Positions 1 to 10,041 of a stretch of DNA of 64,000 nucleotides are shown here, in pieces. The position numbers and the translations under genes were made by a program. The notes under the pieces were generated by a model. It saw nothing but the letters and a program-made list of their open reading frames with translations, ran no database searches and was not told the DNA's origin. Every line of letters starts with the position of its first letter. Within the stretch, counting starts at the first letter, position 1. Origin of the DNA: Hyaloscypha bicolor E (Eukaryota > Ascomycota > Leotiomycetes > Helotiales > Hyaloscyphaceae); the NCBI RefSeq assembly GCF_002865645.1, contig NW_020194515.1:992001-1056000 (forward strand), written 5' to 3'.

Positions 1-527
1 TCTACATGTTCTGGCTAACTCCCGAATCCGTCCCCGCTCCTCCACCTTCCGAGACTGCATCTTCCCTCCTCGCTCCCCCTTCCCGACCAATTCCCGGCCA
101 ACGAAGAACCTCAGATGTCCTCAACACCTTCGCTTCCACGGGCCCAAATGCCCAAGACAAGAAGACAATCCTGCTTAAAATCGGCAGAGCGCAAAATGTG
201 CAACGGCGACTCAACCAATGGACTCGACAATGCGGGTACAACCTCTCTTTGATCCGCTACTATCCTTACCATCCAACTACCCTCTCAGATACGAGTATTA
301 ATGAGATTCCGAGAACGCCGAGGAAGGTTCCAAACGCGCATAAGGTGGAGAGATTGATACATATTGAGTTGAATGCGAAGAGGGCGCAGGGGAGTGGGAA
401 GTGTAATGTTTGTGGAAGGGAGCATAGAGAGTGGTTTGAGGTTGATGCTAGCAAGGATGAGGTTAAGGCTGTGGACGAGGTTGTGAGACGGTGGGTTGAT
501 TGGGGGGAGAGGGATGGCGGGAGGTGA
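1..527 (+). CDS. T5orf172 / DUF1766 domain protein, 3' part
   Basis: The reading frame is open from the window edge, so this is probably the 3' end of a longer gene whose start lies outside. The last ~120 residues carry the T5orf172 (GIY-YIG nuclease superfamily) pattern seen in fungal DUF1766 proteins: a KIGRAQNVQRRLNQW segment, then HKVERLIHIEL, then a CNVCGREHREWFEV block in which a Cys pair and a conserved H-x-E-W-F close the domain. The first ~50 residues are Pro/Ser-rich and look disordered. Family members are often 300-600 residues, which supports a missing N-terminus. The stop is TGA at 525-527. Nuclease activity in fungal members is not established, so only the fold is claimed. Confidence 0.75.
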   Translation, partial: YMFWLTPESVPAPPPSETASSLLAPPSRPIPGQRRTSDVLNTFASTGPNAQDKKTILLKIGRAQNVQRRLNQWTRQCGYNLSLIRYYPYHPTTLSDTSINEIPRTPRKVPNAHKVERLIHIELNAKRAQGSGKCNVCGREHREWFEVDASKDEVKAVDEVVRRWVDWGERDGGR

Positions 528-951
528 GGGAGTTGAAGGGAGTAATACCAAAGTAATGTTTCTGCCTGCTTTGGGATTTGGTGTGATACTGTGACCAAGT
601 GCACATGTTTTATTTCGTGCTTGCATTTCACTGCTTGATTGTTTTGATGCTTCTTGATTTCTCCGTGCTGGTGCTACTGACTAAAGGGGCATTTCATTGA
701 AGACTGCCGAAGTCTATGTGTGTTTTCTGTTCTTTCCTCCTAATCTCCTCAAATTCTATCCTCGTGGAGGAGTCTGCTGCAATGCTATCCCGAAAGTTCC
801 CCAGCTTCTCCTATTCCTCCTTAACTACCCTGCTCAATGCAATACCGCTCCCTGCTTCCAATACTCGAATTGCATAGCATCCCTTATGAATCACTGTTTT
901 CACGAGGTCTGCGCTCACTTTTCTGCCCAGCTCGTGCAGAAACAATACGTG
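528..951. other. Intergenic, no gene seen
   Basis: This stretch lies between the T5orf172 gene and the decayed exon 2 of the first pentapeptide/F-box-like copy. An 87-codon frame at 697-960 starts with TTG, has no ATG and has no recognisable domain; I do not call it. Confidence 0.5.
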
Positions 952-1785
952 CTAGTTTAGAATAGTCTGATGCCTACCGTTGGTCAACCAACAGTGACAA
1001 ATTCGATGATACACAATAGAAACTTTCTTGACAGTTCCGAAGCGCTCGATCCACAAAGCGGCATAATTGTACCGACATGTTGACTCCAGTCCTTCAAGCC
1101 AAGGAAGCTGTACTTCTTGCACAGCCCCACCATGCTCAAGGAGTCTTCGAGAGAGCCAGATCAAGGAGGGAAAGCTAATGTCATATCATCAAAGCCCTTT
1201 TGGAAACGGAAAAACGCCTCTCACTTGTAGTTCATCGAAACCTTGGTTAGTACCTAGATATCAACCGGCTTCATCCTATCAATGAAGCTCAACGGAACAA
1301 ATCCCTTCTTGTACAAAGCATGAACAGCCCCCTTGTACAGTACCTGGTCCCCACGCAGTGACTTCACCAACGCTGGGATCTTGCTAAAAGTTCTGGAGTT
1401 CAAAGTGCCATCATTCTCAATTACGTGCTCAAAGATGATGGCTCGGATCTCTGGCGCAAAACGGCGGAGAGCAAGCGGTGGCTTGACAAATTGACAATGC
1501 TTAACGACCGAATTCCCGATGTCGCAATCGAAGAGAATATAATAGTGTAATATGCCGGCGCGGATGGTGCAAGACTTTAGAAGCACATCGTTGAAGGTGC
1601 AGTGGGAGAGGGCGAGGTTGGTGAGTGTGCTGGAGGCGCGGAAGACGGAGAAGATGGTGGTCCGGGGATTATGGGGAGTTGGGGTTGGGGTTGGCGCTAG
1701 GGGACAGGATTACGGAGGAGTAGGTTGGGGCTTCTTCGCCGTTTTCGAGGCGGCGGAGGAGGGTATTGTGGCAACGGTTTGCCAT
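952..1785 (-). pseudogene. Broken pentapeptide-repeat/F-box-like paralogue (copy A)
   Basis: This is a decayed minus-strand copy of the gene family at 2276-3435 and 3983-5081. From an ATG at 1785 the first frame encodes an N-terminus (NTLLRRLENGEEAPTY) that matches NPVIKRLKAGEEVKTY in copy B. It then runs into a stop near 1670, inside a CCCCAA-type repeat. The next frame resumes with pentapeptide-like residues and an F-box-like block (ALRRFAPEIRAIIFE, then ALVKSLRGDQVLYKGA) and stops at 1254. The donor position that is TA/GTAAGC in copy B reads TAGGTACT here. Exon 2 homology survives at 952-1164 (WIERFGTVKKVSIVYH, compared with WINDLGTINKLSIEVP in B). A frameshift plus a damaged splice donor indicate a pseudogene. 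An extra intron could rescue the first break but not the second. Confidence 0.65.
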
Positions 1786-2275
1786 GGTGTTGTTGATTGT
1801 TTGGAGCTGGAGGTGAAGAGATGGGTGTGGTAAAGGAGGGCGGGGAGGAGGTTAGGTGGAGTTCCTGCGATGCGGTCAGAATCGTCACCGCTGCACGGGC
1901 TGGCGGGGCTCAAATTCCACTTATAGAGATAGCAATTGCTGTTTGAGTATAGGTGGGGCAAGGGCACGAGGTGAGCGGGTTCATACTAGATGAGCTCTTC
2001 CGCGCCTCTCGTGGGTATTCACTCGTTGGAATTCATAGCCTAGTTCAATTGTGTACCCTCATATGGAGCAAGTGCAGCTCGTTTGGCGTTCGCGGCTGTT
2101 TGTTACTTTGACGGTTGAACTATCACGGTTCTCATTGGCTTATCATATCGAGCATCTATTAAGCCATCATGACCTTCAGTCACTCGGTACAATCATCTCT
2201 CCCTCGCCCTCTGTATAAACATCTCATCCTCAAGTTAATCCTTCCAGCCAAGTTCTGTACACTCTGGTCGCTATA

Positions 2276-3435
2276 CTACTTCACCAATTTCAGAGTCTTC
2301 AGAATATTCTTGACGCTCACTGCATTCGCAGCATCCTTGTTTATATTCTCTCCATCATCCACAACAGTCCAGCACAAAGTGTTCCCCTTCTCTGCCTGCC
2401 AAATATGCCTTACATAAAAGGTGCCCCACACATAGAATCTGTTCGCCATAGATTCAGCGACACCGATGCTTTTCTGCCAACCGTATTCAGGAAACGCGAT
2501 ACAGCGAAATCCCCAAGCCTTATCGGCAACTCGACCCTGACACGCAAACGTGAACTTGCTGCTAAAACCCAACGATTTGCTGATCCTCCCAAGCATGATT
2601 TGGCTCTCTACATCGTCATCTGGAACCTCGATGGAGAGTTTGTTGATGGTCCCGAGGTCGTTGATCCACCAGCGGAGCTCTCTGAAGAGCAGAGATGAGT
2701 TGTTGAACACTTTGATGTGCAGCCTCCGAAGGCTTTTGAGTCTCCTCAGTTCCGTCGACAAGTTTGCTGCGGCGATCTTGGTACTGCTTCTTGTCAGTGT
2801 TTTCAGATGGTAATATGAGAGGGGATAGATAAGGCTTACTAGATTGACAAGCTCTGAATTCTCTCAACGGCAACCTGCGGTGCACGAAGCCCAAATGGCC
2901 CGAAGTATGTGAACTCATTATTCTTGTAGAACTGGGCCAAAGCCTCACGGTAGAGCAGGGGATCCCCTCGAAGTGCTACGACAAGCGGAGGCATGCTAGA
3001 AAACCCTTGACAATCGACCTTCTCGGAGTTGTACTCAACGGCACCCTCGAAGATCAGAGCTCTAATCTCAGCAGGGAACCGTCGGAACGCGAGGGGCTTG
3101 TCGATGATTTGGCAGTGCTTCGTTGCAATCGTCTCATTCCAGGTACAGTCGAATAGAATGCTGCGATGTAGGGTGGTGCTTTGAATGGTCGAGTTGAAGA
3201 GCTGGCTGTTGTTGCAGAATGAGCTTTCGAGAGAGACGTTTCGGAGGATGCATCTGTTGCGGATCATGGCTACTCGGATTGAGATGTTCTCGATCGTACA
3301 CTCATCGTAGGTCTTGACTTCTTCTCCTGCCTTGAGACGTTTGATCACAGGGTTCTCCGACCAGGGGAGTGGTCTCTTGCTGCTGAGAGCTTTGGATGGT
3401 GGACCAGCCGTGTCGTTGGGGGTGTCTCCAGTCAT
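2276..3435 (-). CDS. Pentapeptide-repeat/F-box-like protein (copy B)
   Basis: The gene has two exons, 3435-2840 and 2783-2276. The intron has a GTAAGC donor and a CAG acceptor and is in frame, giving 367 residues. Residues 1-44 are low complexity. Residues ~45-111 show a five-residue period with Ser/Cys/Thr at i-2 and Ile/Leu/Phe at i (CTI, CIL, STI, TTL, SIL, CQI), which is the pentapeptide-repeat signature and predicts a right-handed beta-helix. Residues ~114-175 form an F-box-like block (LAFRRFPAEIRALIFE, then LVVALRGDPLLYREALAQFY) of the kind seen in fungal F-box/2EXR-type proteins. The C-terminal half has LRR-like beta-strand phrases and ends with a conserved W-x-A-x-K-G-x-T-L-x-W motif. 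No signal peptide is seen. It is divergent from copy C across 547 bp. A substrate-adaptor role is only a guess. Confidence 0.7.
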
Positions 3436-3982
3436 CTTCTTGAGGCGTCAGCTTCTAAGATATAAAACTCTAGTGTAGAAAGATTTACCGTGGGGATAAC
3501 TCCTTAAGAGGAAGGTGGACAATGTCGTCAAGAATCTAGTGGAAGGGGTGTCTGGTTGAGATCGAGGTGTTTCGCTTCATCTTTGGAAGTTTATTTACAC
3601 TCACGTGAGAGTTATTGATATCGGACAACGCTGTGTCGGATTTACTTTTGCTTATATTCCTTTACTAGCGTTCCCCGCTCGGAGTTCAGAGGAAACATTG
3701 AAGGAAAACAAAAATTTGAAAAACCTCAAACCAGCTGTACCATTCGCTTTCAGCCACTTCTTTTGTAGGTGTTGAAGGAGAAGCCGCTTCGCCTTTTTGA
3801 CCACCTCGTGAGTCTCCCCTGAGAAGATCTCTTTCCAAAAATAGTATATGTCGTTATTGACTTGCATATTTTAAGGGGTTGTTGCGACCGTAGGAATCAA
3901 CTACTCCGATCTTCTATCTTCGACAACCCCTTTCCATTTCCTCGAGGCATTCAACTGATTCAGCCATCGACGGCGTTCCACT
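3436..3982. promoter_or_regulatory. Shared upstream region of divergent paralogues B and C
   Basis: This is 547 bp between two divergent start codons of the same gene family, so it must hold both promoters. I see no convincing TATA box or palindromic operator. A short minus-strand frame at 3652-3867 has no recognisable domain. Confidence 0.35.
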
Positions 3983-5081
3983 ATGGTATCCTCGGCGGTT
4001 CATCCAGTTGTGCAGAGGCACATAGAGAATCAGACAGATAACCTCGTCGTCCCATACTCTGGATTGCTGCAGAACCCGGCCATTTCAAATACCATGTTCC
4101 ACAACAAAATTCTCCAAAACTCCGTCTTCAGTTATTGTGTCTTCAAGGATGTAGCAATCGAGCACTGCATAATCGCAAACTCAACTGTCACAGACTCGGT
4201 ACTGAAAGGCTGTGTATTGGTCAATTCCGACGTTCTCGATTGCTATTTGAAAGACTCTCGCATCAAGAACTCCAAGGTCGTCGAAAGCAAGTTCATCAAC
4301 TCCCTTCGAAGCAAATGCGAGGTCCGCCCAACTCCCTCTTTTCACCGCATTCCTCCAGAGGTTCGGATTATGATACTTTCGAAGGCTATTAAATGGGATG
4401 GAAAGATACCGAATGTGGTTGCTGCATTACGGGGAGATCGGGTCTTGTATCGTGAAGCTATTGGTGTCTTATGGGAGACTTGCACCTTCACACTGCACCA
4501 AGCAAACCATCTGAGCCGTAGGGCGATGAGTCCAGCCGCATTTCAAAGCATCCGGAAGCTGGAGATCAAGTAAGTAGCCCAACACATGTAACACGCTCAA
4601 CTGACCGGGTTGCAGTGCCTGGGAGTTCAAGACCGACCCATTTCCGGAAGAGTTAGCGCACTCGTTCAACATCCTTGAGATACGCCTCGATTTCAGCATG
4701 AGCTACGGCGGCAATCTCCCAATCAACAAGTTCTATCATGTGGGCAGAAACTGGACGAGACGCCTCGGCATCAGGAAGTTGTCACTGGTCCTCACGGTTC
4801 CGGCTTTCGTACAAATAAACGCCCATATCGAGCATGTAGTTGGTGAGGGGGATACTCAATTCGGCATAGAGAGCAAGAAGTCTCGTTACAAAACTAAGCA
4901 GTACGTCGCTGGCCATATGGGTGTTGAGTGGACGTGGGAGGCGGGAGATGGGGAAGTGCTAGTTTGGAATTTAATGTTGTGTAAACAACAGAAGCAGGCA
5001 ATGAGTGAAGCGGTCGCCGCCAGGATAAATGAGGAAGCACGCCGCAACAGGGCTGAATTCTTGAATACAATGGGTCGCTGA
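3983..5081 (+). CDS. Pentapeptide-repeat/F-box-like protein (copy C)
   Basis: Exons are 3983-4569 and 4616-5081. The 46-nt intron has a GTAAGT donor and a TTGCAG acceptor and keeps the frame, giving 350 residues. Residues ~34-107 are about fifteen back-to-back pentapeptides with Ser/Cys at i-2 and a branched hydrophobic residue at i (for example NSVFSYCVF and GCVLVNSDVL); this is the clearest pentapeptide array in the window. Residues ~119-170 are the F-box-like block (FHRIPPEVRIMILSKA, VAALRGDRVLYREAIGVLW). The C-terminal part has LRR-like strands and the family motif WTWEAGDGEVLVWN. The ATG at 3983 is the first in frame. Pentapeptide repeats are common in bacteria and sparse in fungi. I do not recognise a named family, and function is unknown. 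Confidence 0.72.
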
Positions 5082-5657
5082 GATCGGTGGGGTACCATGG
5101 ATTCAATGAAGATATAGGCCAGAAGAATGACGCTGTTGCAAGGAGGGTGAATCATGAAGTAGGGTAAGACAGGATACCATTCTTGAATGTAATGCGTCAA
5201 GAAATCGAGACCAAATGTAGACATAGACGAGAGAATATCGCAAAGATCCACTCGCCCGAATCTCCATGAACCTCATGGAATGACGAGTGTCTCGGATTTG
5301 CGTTCTCCTCACTGATCCCAGGAATCTGCCTGGGCAGAATCACCACTCTGGCCACACAGCAAAATTGTCACCGTCACGGCCTGAAAGATGAACTAGAAAG
5401 CCGAGTTTTGGTCTCTTAGGTTCTGAAGTTCTGAAGTCGAGGTCAAGGTTCAGCAGAGTAAGAAGCAGCGAGAACAAGAAGAACCAATCAAACGCTGAGA
5501 CATCTGAGAACCCCTCTGCCCATCAGCTCGTGAAATTATTTTTCTTATGTTCCTCACGTCTGCTGCGGTGGTTAACCTTTCCCCACTGTTTAAATTGTAT
5601 GAAATATAAATAGTCGCCGGATTTGGCGAAATTTAAAGGTAAAGCTACAAGTCACTT
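5082..5657. other. Intergenic, nothing recognised
   Basis: I see no ORF with a recognisable domain here. The sequence has ordinary composition and holds the 3' flank of copy C and the 5' flank of the broken membrane gene. Confidence 0.4.
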
Positions 5658-6341
5658 ATGTCTCACGCTATATGCGCGGCAGAGTACCCATACGAAGAAG
5701 CTGCTGTCAATTCCCTGTCTCATACTCCGGCCTCAGGGAAGCACTTGGCCAAAGAAGCTACAATTGAAGCCGCCCGTTTTGCCCCAGAATCTACATTGAA
5801 CCCGGGAAGACAAGCTACGGGTGAAAACTTGTCTAATGTACAATATCTAGTTGATCGGCAGAATTTTTAGGCAGTTTCTCGACCTACTCCCACTATTCAG
5901 CACCCATGCGAAGAAAGAGCTAATTCTTTTGTCGCATTCTTGAATAAAACCGGGGCCGTATCCACACTTGGAGCCTCTATCACATTTTCAAATGTCTCCG
6001 ATGCACCTGTCGCTCCTCGGGTCGACCATGGCTTTTCCGAAGCTAAGACTCAGAAATACAATGCTTTATTGTTGCTTTTTTAATCCTCGACCTCGTTGCC
6101 ACCTTGTTCGCCGCTTCTATAGTTACTTATTGGCGCTGGAAAATGGTAACCGGGTTTGGGTGGGTTGACAGCGCTTGTTGGCGCGCTGTTGCGCGGTTCT
6201 ACACAATCACATCTTTTCTCATATTCACGCCTTTATAACTGCATTTATTTTCCTTGATCTTGATGTGACAGCATACGCTGGAGCTATTGAGTGGACAGCC
6301 ATCGGGTTCACATGTTTGTTTACTTTACGGAGTCCGCTTTG
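5658..6341 (+). pseudogene. Broken multi-pass membrane protein gene
   Basis: From the ATG at 5658 a frame encodes 70 residues and meets TAG at 5868-5870. The same frame then stays open and coding-like (AVSTLGASITFSNVSDAPVAP, then HGFSEAKTQKYNA) until about 6081. A neighbouring frame continues with a strong membrane segment (IVAFLILDLVATLFAASIV) followed by YWRWKMVTGFGWVD. After a second frame change near 6230 comes another hydrophobic stretch (ITAFIFLDLDV) and a last one (EWTAIGFTCLF), ending at TGA 6339-6341. The continuity across one nonsense codon and two frameshifts suggests a recently lost gene of a fungal four-pass membrane family that I cannot name. Sequencing error is the main alternative. 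Confidence 0.5.
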
Positions 6342-7634
6342 ATGCTTGTAGCAGAGTCCATTGGGAAGCCCGCCTTCTCACCAACATAGGGGAGAAAAGC
6401 ACTGTGGGAAGATGCATTGGAGAATGTGTAGAGAGCAGAGCTTTCCAGCCCCAGTTCTAGTTCGAAACGCAGGCGAAGCACTGAGCAGTATACGTGGATT
6501 GGGTGATCAGAGGGACGAAGATAAGAGCTCCCAGAAGGTTTCATCTCCAGTGAAATGCTGCTAAGCTAATCTTACATCGAAAGAAGAAGATGCAGTGCCA
6601 CTGCCACTGCACCAGTGCGCAATATCCAGAGGATGCAATTTTTTGTTAATCTCTCCTCAAACAAAGATTCCCCTGCTAAACTTTGTAAATGATCCAACCC
6701 ACCGCCACGAAAATTCCAGGCTCCTTAGGCCCTAAGCACTAGTGCCGAAGCCCTTAAACCTCCACTTTTTAGCACATCAACGCCTATATTTATGGGTAAT
6801 TTAGGGCCACGCCCGCTATAAATCCAAATTGCGATGTGCAACAAGGCTTTGGGCTTGGCTCTAATTGGCCAACGCCACGTGTCCCCGAGCTCATAGTGAA
6901 TGCGGGAGTGAAGGCGGTCTTGCAAGGATGAAAGTTCGTAGAAAGGGGTTTGAAGTGAAGGTGGAAAAGGGGTAGAAACCTCCGCTCGCTTAAGGTTGTT
7001 TACTTGGTCCGTGCCCCTAATCTTTTGTGACGGTAAGCCCTATCTTGCACAGCCTCCACGGAGCGTCAGAATTCCAAATCTTCATCGAATCACAGCACAT
7101 CACGAAGCTTTATTCCAAATATCTATTTCATATTCCGAAGCCATGGCCAACTGAGGGGCATCGTTGTCGAATAAGCTCCGTCGTGTATCATCGTTCCGCA
7201 GGGATGTCGTTGATGCGAAGCACATTTCTGGTTACACATTTCTGGTTACAATCCTGTGTATCATTGGCTCAATCTTAGGGCGGCCGCCACGATCTTCTCT
7301 GATTTGTGAAGGACAACTCACATTATGCACTAGGTGCTTTTGTTTTACCATTCTCAAAGGAGATAATGGTGATTAAGGTACTTGTAGATCTGGAGATATA
7401 GAGGACTTCTATCCTTCTTTAAGGTACCGCTGTTTGGTATCCGCAACACTACGAAAGATTTCTATTTGTATACTTTAAGATTGGAACCCCATCTCGGGTC
7501 AAGAAATCAAGCTCTGGATTGATATATAAGCTGCACCTTATTCCACTCAACGTACCTCTAAACACTTCACGGCCTCAAATCGACCTATTCGGACCAGAAA
7601 ACAATCTCTGCCTTTGCATCCGCCAGACTTCAAT
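6342..7634. other. Intergenic, no supported gene
   Basis: Several 60-80 codon frames on both strands lack domains, signal peptides and splice support. A TATA-like GATATATAAG at 7521-7530 lies ~105 bp upstream of the cupredoxin ATG and probably belongs to that gene's promoter. Confidence 0.4.
7523..7530 (+). promoter_or_regulatory. TATA-like box upstream of the cupredoxin gene
   Basis: TATATAAG lies 105 bp upstream of the ATG at 7635, in a region of otherwise mixed composition. This is position and sequence only; no transcript start is known. Confidence 0.35.
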
Positions 7635-8366
7635 ATGCATTTCTCAATAACCTTTCTCCTTTCGGTACTCCCTTGTATTTTTGCACAATACGGCAATCCC
7701 CCTTCCTCACCAACGAAGTCTTCCGGCGCTGCTCCTTCATCAACAGGAACCGCAACCCCTGGTGTCCATACAGTTGAAGCAGGAAACGGCAATCTTGCCT
7801 ACTCCCCTAGCAGCATCACTGCAGCCGTTGGCGAAACGATCGAATTCCACTTCTTCCCACCTCTCCACTCCGTTGCGCAAGGCGATTTTGCGACTCCTTG
7901 CACGCCACCTGCGAATGGAACTGGATTCTTCAGCGGAGACATCACGACCTCTTCTGGAGAAAACACCAACGTCTTCACTATAAAAATAAATGACACGAAT
8001 CCGATTTGGTTCTACTGTGTCATTCCGACACATTGCCAGGCTGGCATGTCTGGCGTTATCAACCCTCCGTAAGTCGTCGCTGTTTTTGCCGGGATGGAGG
8101 AAGCATGCTAATGTTTTTACGACAGTGCGGACGGTTCGATGACACTTGCTCAGTACCAACTCGCTGCTGGCAAGGTAGCAAGCTCGGTTGCTCCTGCGAA
8201 TGTACAGGGTGGTGTGCTTGGGCCGGTGAAGGCGGCAACAACGTCGAGTTCGACTCCCAGCCCGAGCAGCAAGAGTGCTGGCGTTCCTACCGGAGGAGGC
8301 GTACAATGGGTGATGTTTGCTCTAACAGGAACTGTTGCGATAGCCGTCGGAGGGTTGCTTCTCTGA
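7635..8366 (+). CDS. Secreted GPI-anchored-type cupredoxin (extracellular serine-rich protein)
   Basis: Exons are 7635-8068 and 8126-8366. The 57-nt intron has a GTAAGT donor and an ACGACAG acceptor, giving 224 residues. I chose the ATG at 7635 because it opens a signal peptide (MHFSITFLLSVLPCIFAQ); the frame upstream has only a TTG. A Ser/Thr/Pro linker is followed by a plastocyanin-like domain with the type-1 copper ligand pattern: His in PPLHSVAQGDF, then Cys, His and Met in YCVIPTHCQAGM. A Ser/Thr-rich tail and a C-terminal hydrophobic stretch (WVMFALTGTVAIAVGGLLL) suit GPI anchoring. In fungi such proteins are cell-surface or extracellular. The copper role is inferred from the visible ligands. 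Confidence 0.85.
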
Positions 8367-10041
8367 GGTCGAGTAAGCTTGCTGTCCAGCTCGGTCTCAT
8401 GTTTCAAACTGAGCCGACTTTCATAGACTGAACTCTTTGTGTATCAAATTGGTTCATTTAATACTGCGCCGGCGTATATCTTGAACACCGGAGAGGGCAT
8501 TAGGTAATCATTCGAACCTCAAAATTGATTGTACAGTACATTAGAGAAAAACATCCCAAACCCATCTCATGCATAACATTATCTGCATATTCGGCTTCCA
8601 ACGATCTAACTTCTCCTGACATACTTGGCAGCAACGACCGGATCTAAAGGAATTTCTCCTTCAGAAATCTCCAAACCGGATCTTGCCCTCGGCAACACCC
8701 CTACATGCGTCACGTCCGATAGTGATTACTTCTTCCCAGTAACAAAACTTGCAGACCATAATGTGTGTCAAATAATTTAATTAATTATAATTGTTGGCCA
8801 GTAATCAAATCAAATTAAGTCAGAATCGTAGTAATCAAATTATAATTAATTATATGGTCACGCGGTATCGCACGTAAGTATAAAGATAACGCAAGCGTTA
8901 TGGCGCAAAAATAATGTTTATTCTAGCCTAATTTAGTTGTCGCCTTACTATAATAGGCTTAATAGCTAGTATGCCGCCTTTGCTCTCTTTACTTATCTTT
9001 GTAAATAAGTACTATGGTAGGGGGGTTTCGGCTCTCTTAGTCACGTGGTGCGGTTATATAACATCCAGAGCAAATAGTTCGCATATATATATTACCTTGC
9101 TCTCCTTCTCTCTTCTTAGGAAATCAACTCACCTTTACTTTCTTTACGCTTTAATAGTATATTATTTAAAGAAAAAGAAGAGAACTTATTATTTATATAA
9201 CTTTCATGTGACTCTCACGTGATAATTAGAAATAATTAAAGATATTGAATTATGATTAGTCTAATAAAAAAAATTTTTGGGAGTCGATAATCAAATTATA
9301 ATCAATTACCTTAATTATTTTTTCGACACACTGCATACACTGGATGGCCGATTCTATGAGAAATTGAGGCCCATAATAGAAGGAAAGGAGCAAGAGTCCT
9401 TCGAGAGTAAGGTGCAGACATTGGCGCTTATATAAGCGAGTCGCTCCTACTTTCTGCTTTTCCCAACTCACGATCATACGTGAACAAATATCACTGGAGA
9501 TTAAAGCTACTGCATGTACTGTACTTACCCAACCCCTTTGGGGTTGTATGTCTACAAGACAGGATTCGATGGAGAACCTACAAATATCGACGACCGCCCA
9601 GAGCAGAATACTGATGTGGCTTCAACTGTTGGTATGCTGGTTAAACACTTGATCATCTGCTAATTGTATTTCCAGGATGAATTTTTCATCATTGGTTCCG
9701 AAGATTTTGTATTCATCTTTACATGTTTCAAATTATCCCAGATAAGCGCTTCAATTTACTGAGTCGCTGACTCGCTGTGCATCGCAAACTTAGTGCAGAA
9801 TATTATGACATTGAAATGAACATCTTCGACCAGGTGGTATTGCACATCGTGCCCATGGCACCAAAGTAATCAAGCATCAAACAAACAAAAAGCTCCATCT
9901 AATCACATTAAATGGGGAATAATAGCTTCCTGAATATCATAGATCTTGGAGAGATTTAGAACATTCTTTGCTACAGGTAAATTGAAGGGAAGGGTGTGAG
10001 CCACGGTACCCTGAAAGTCGTTATGGGGACTTTAATATATT
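8367..10041. other. AT-rich intergenic block with degenerate transposon
   Basis: There is no supported gene. The centre (about 8760-9330) is strongly AT-rich and is bounded by imperfect inverted ends, annotated separately. The flanks 8367-8750 and 9340-10041 show only short domainless frames. Confidence 0.5.
8759..9333. mobile_element. Degenerate inverted-repeat element, possibly related to the hAT MITE at 17464
   Basis: The left end reads TAATGTGTGTCAAATAATT. The right end, reverse-complemented, reads CAGTGTGTCGAAAAAATAATT. These pair over GTGTGTC(G)AAA and continue as AT-rich inverted homology (TAATTATAATT / TAATTGATTATAATT). The right tip CAGTGTGTC matches the ends of the element at 17464-18047. 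The left-tip differences (C to T, G to A) are the kind RIP leaves. I find no clear 8-bp target duplication, so boundaries are approximate. Confidence 0.4.

Noticed and set aside
1676..1702. GGGGTT-type repeats resembling a telomere-like or G-quadruplex tract
   Set aside because: It encodes Pro/Thr or Pro/Asn in a decayed coding copy and is only three units long.
7740..8306. 188-codon minus frame over the cupredoxin gene
   Set aside because: Shadow of the plus-strand gene, which has signal peptide, copper ligands and a clean intron.
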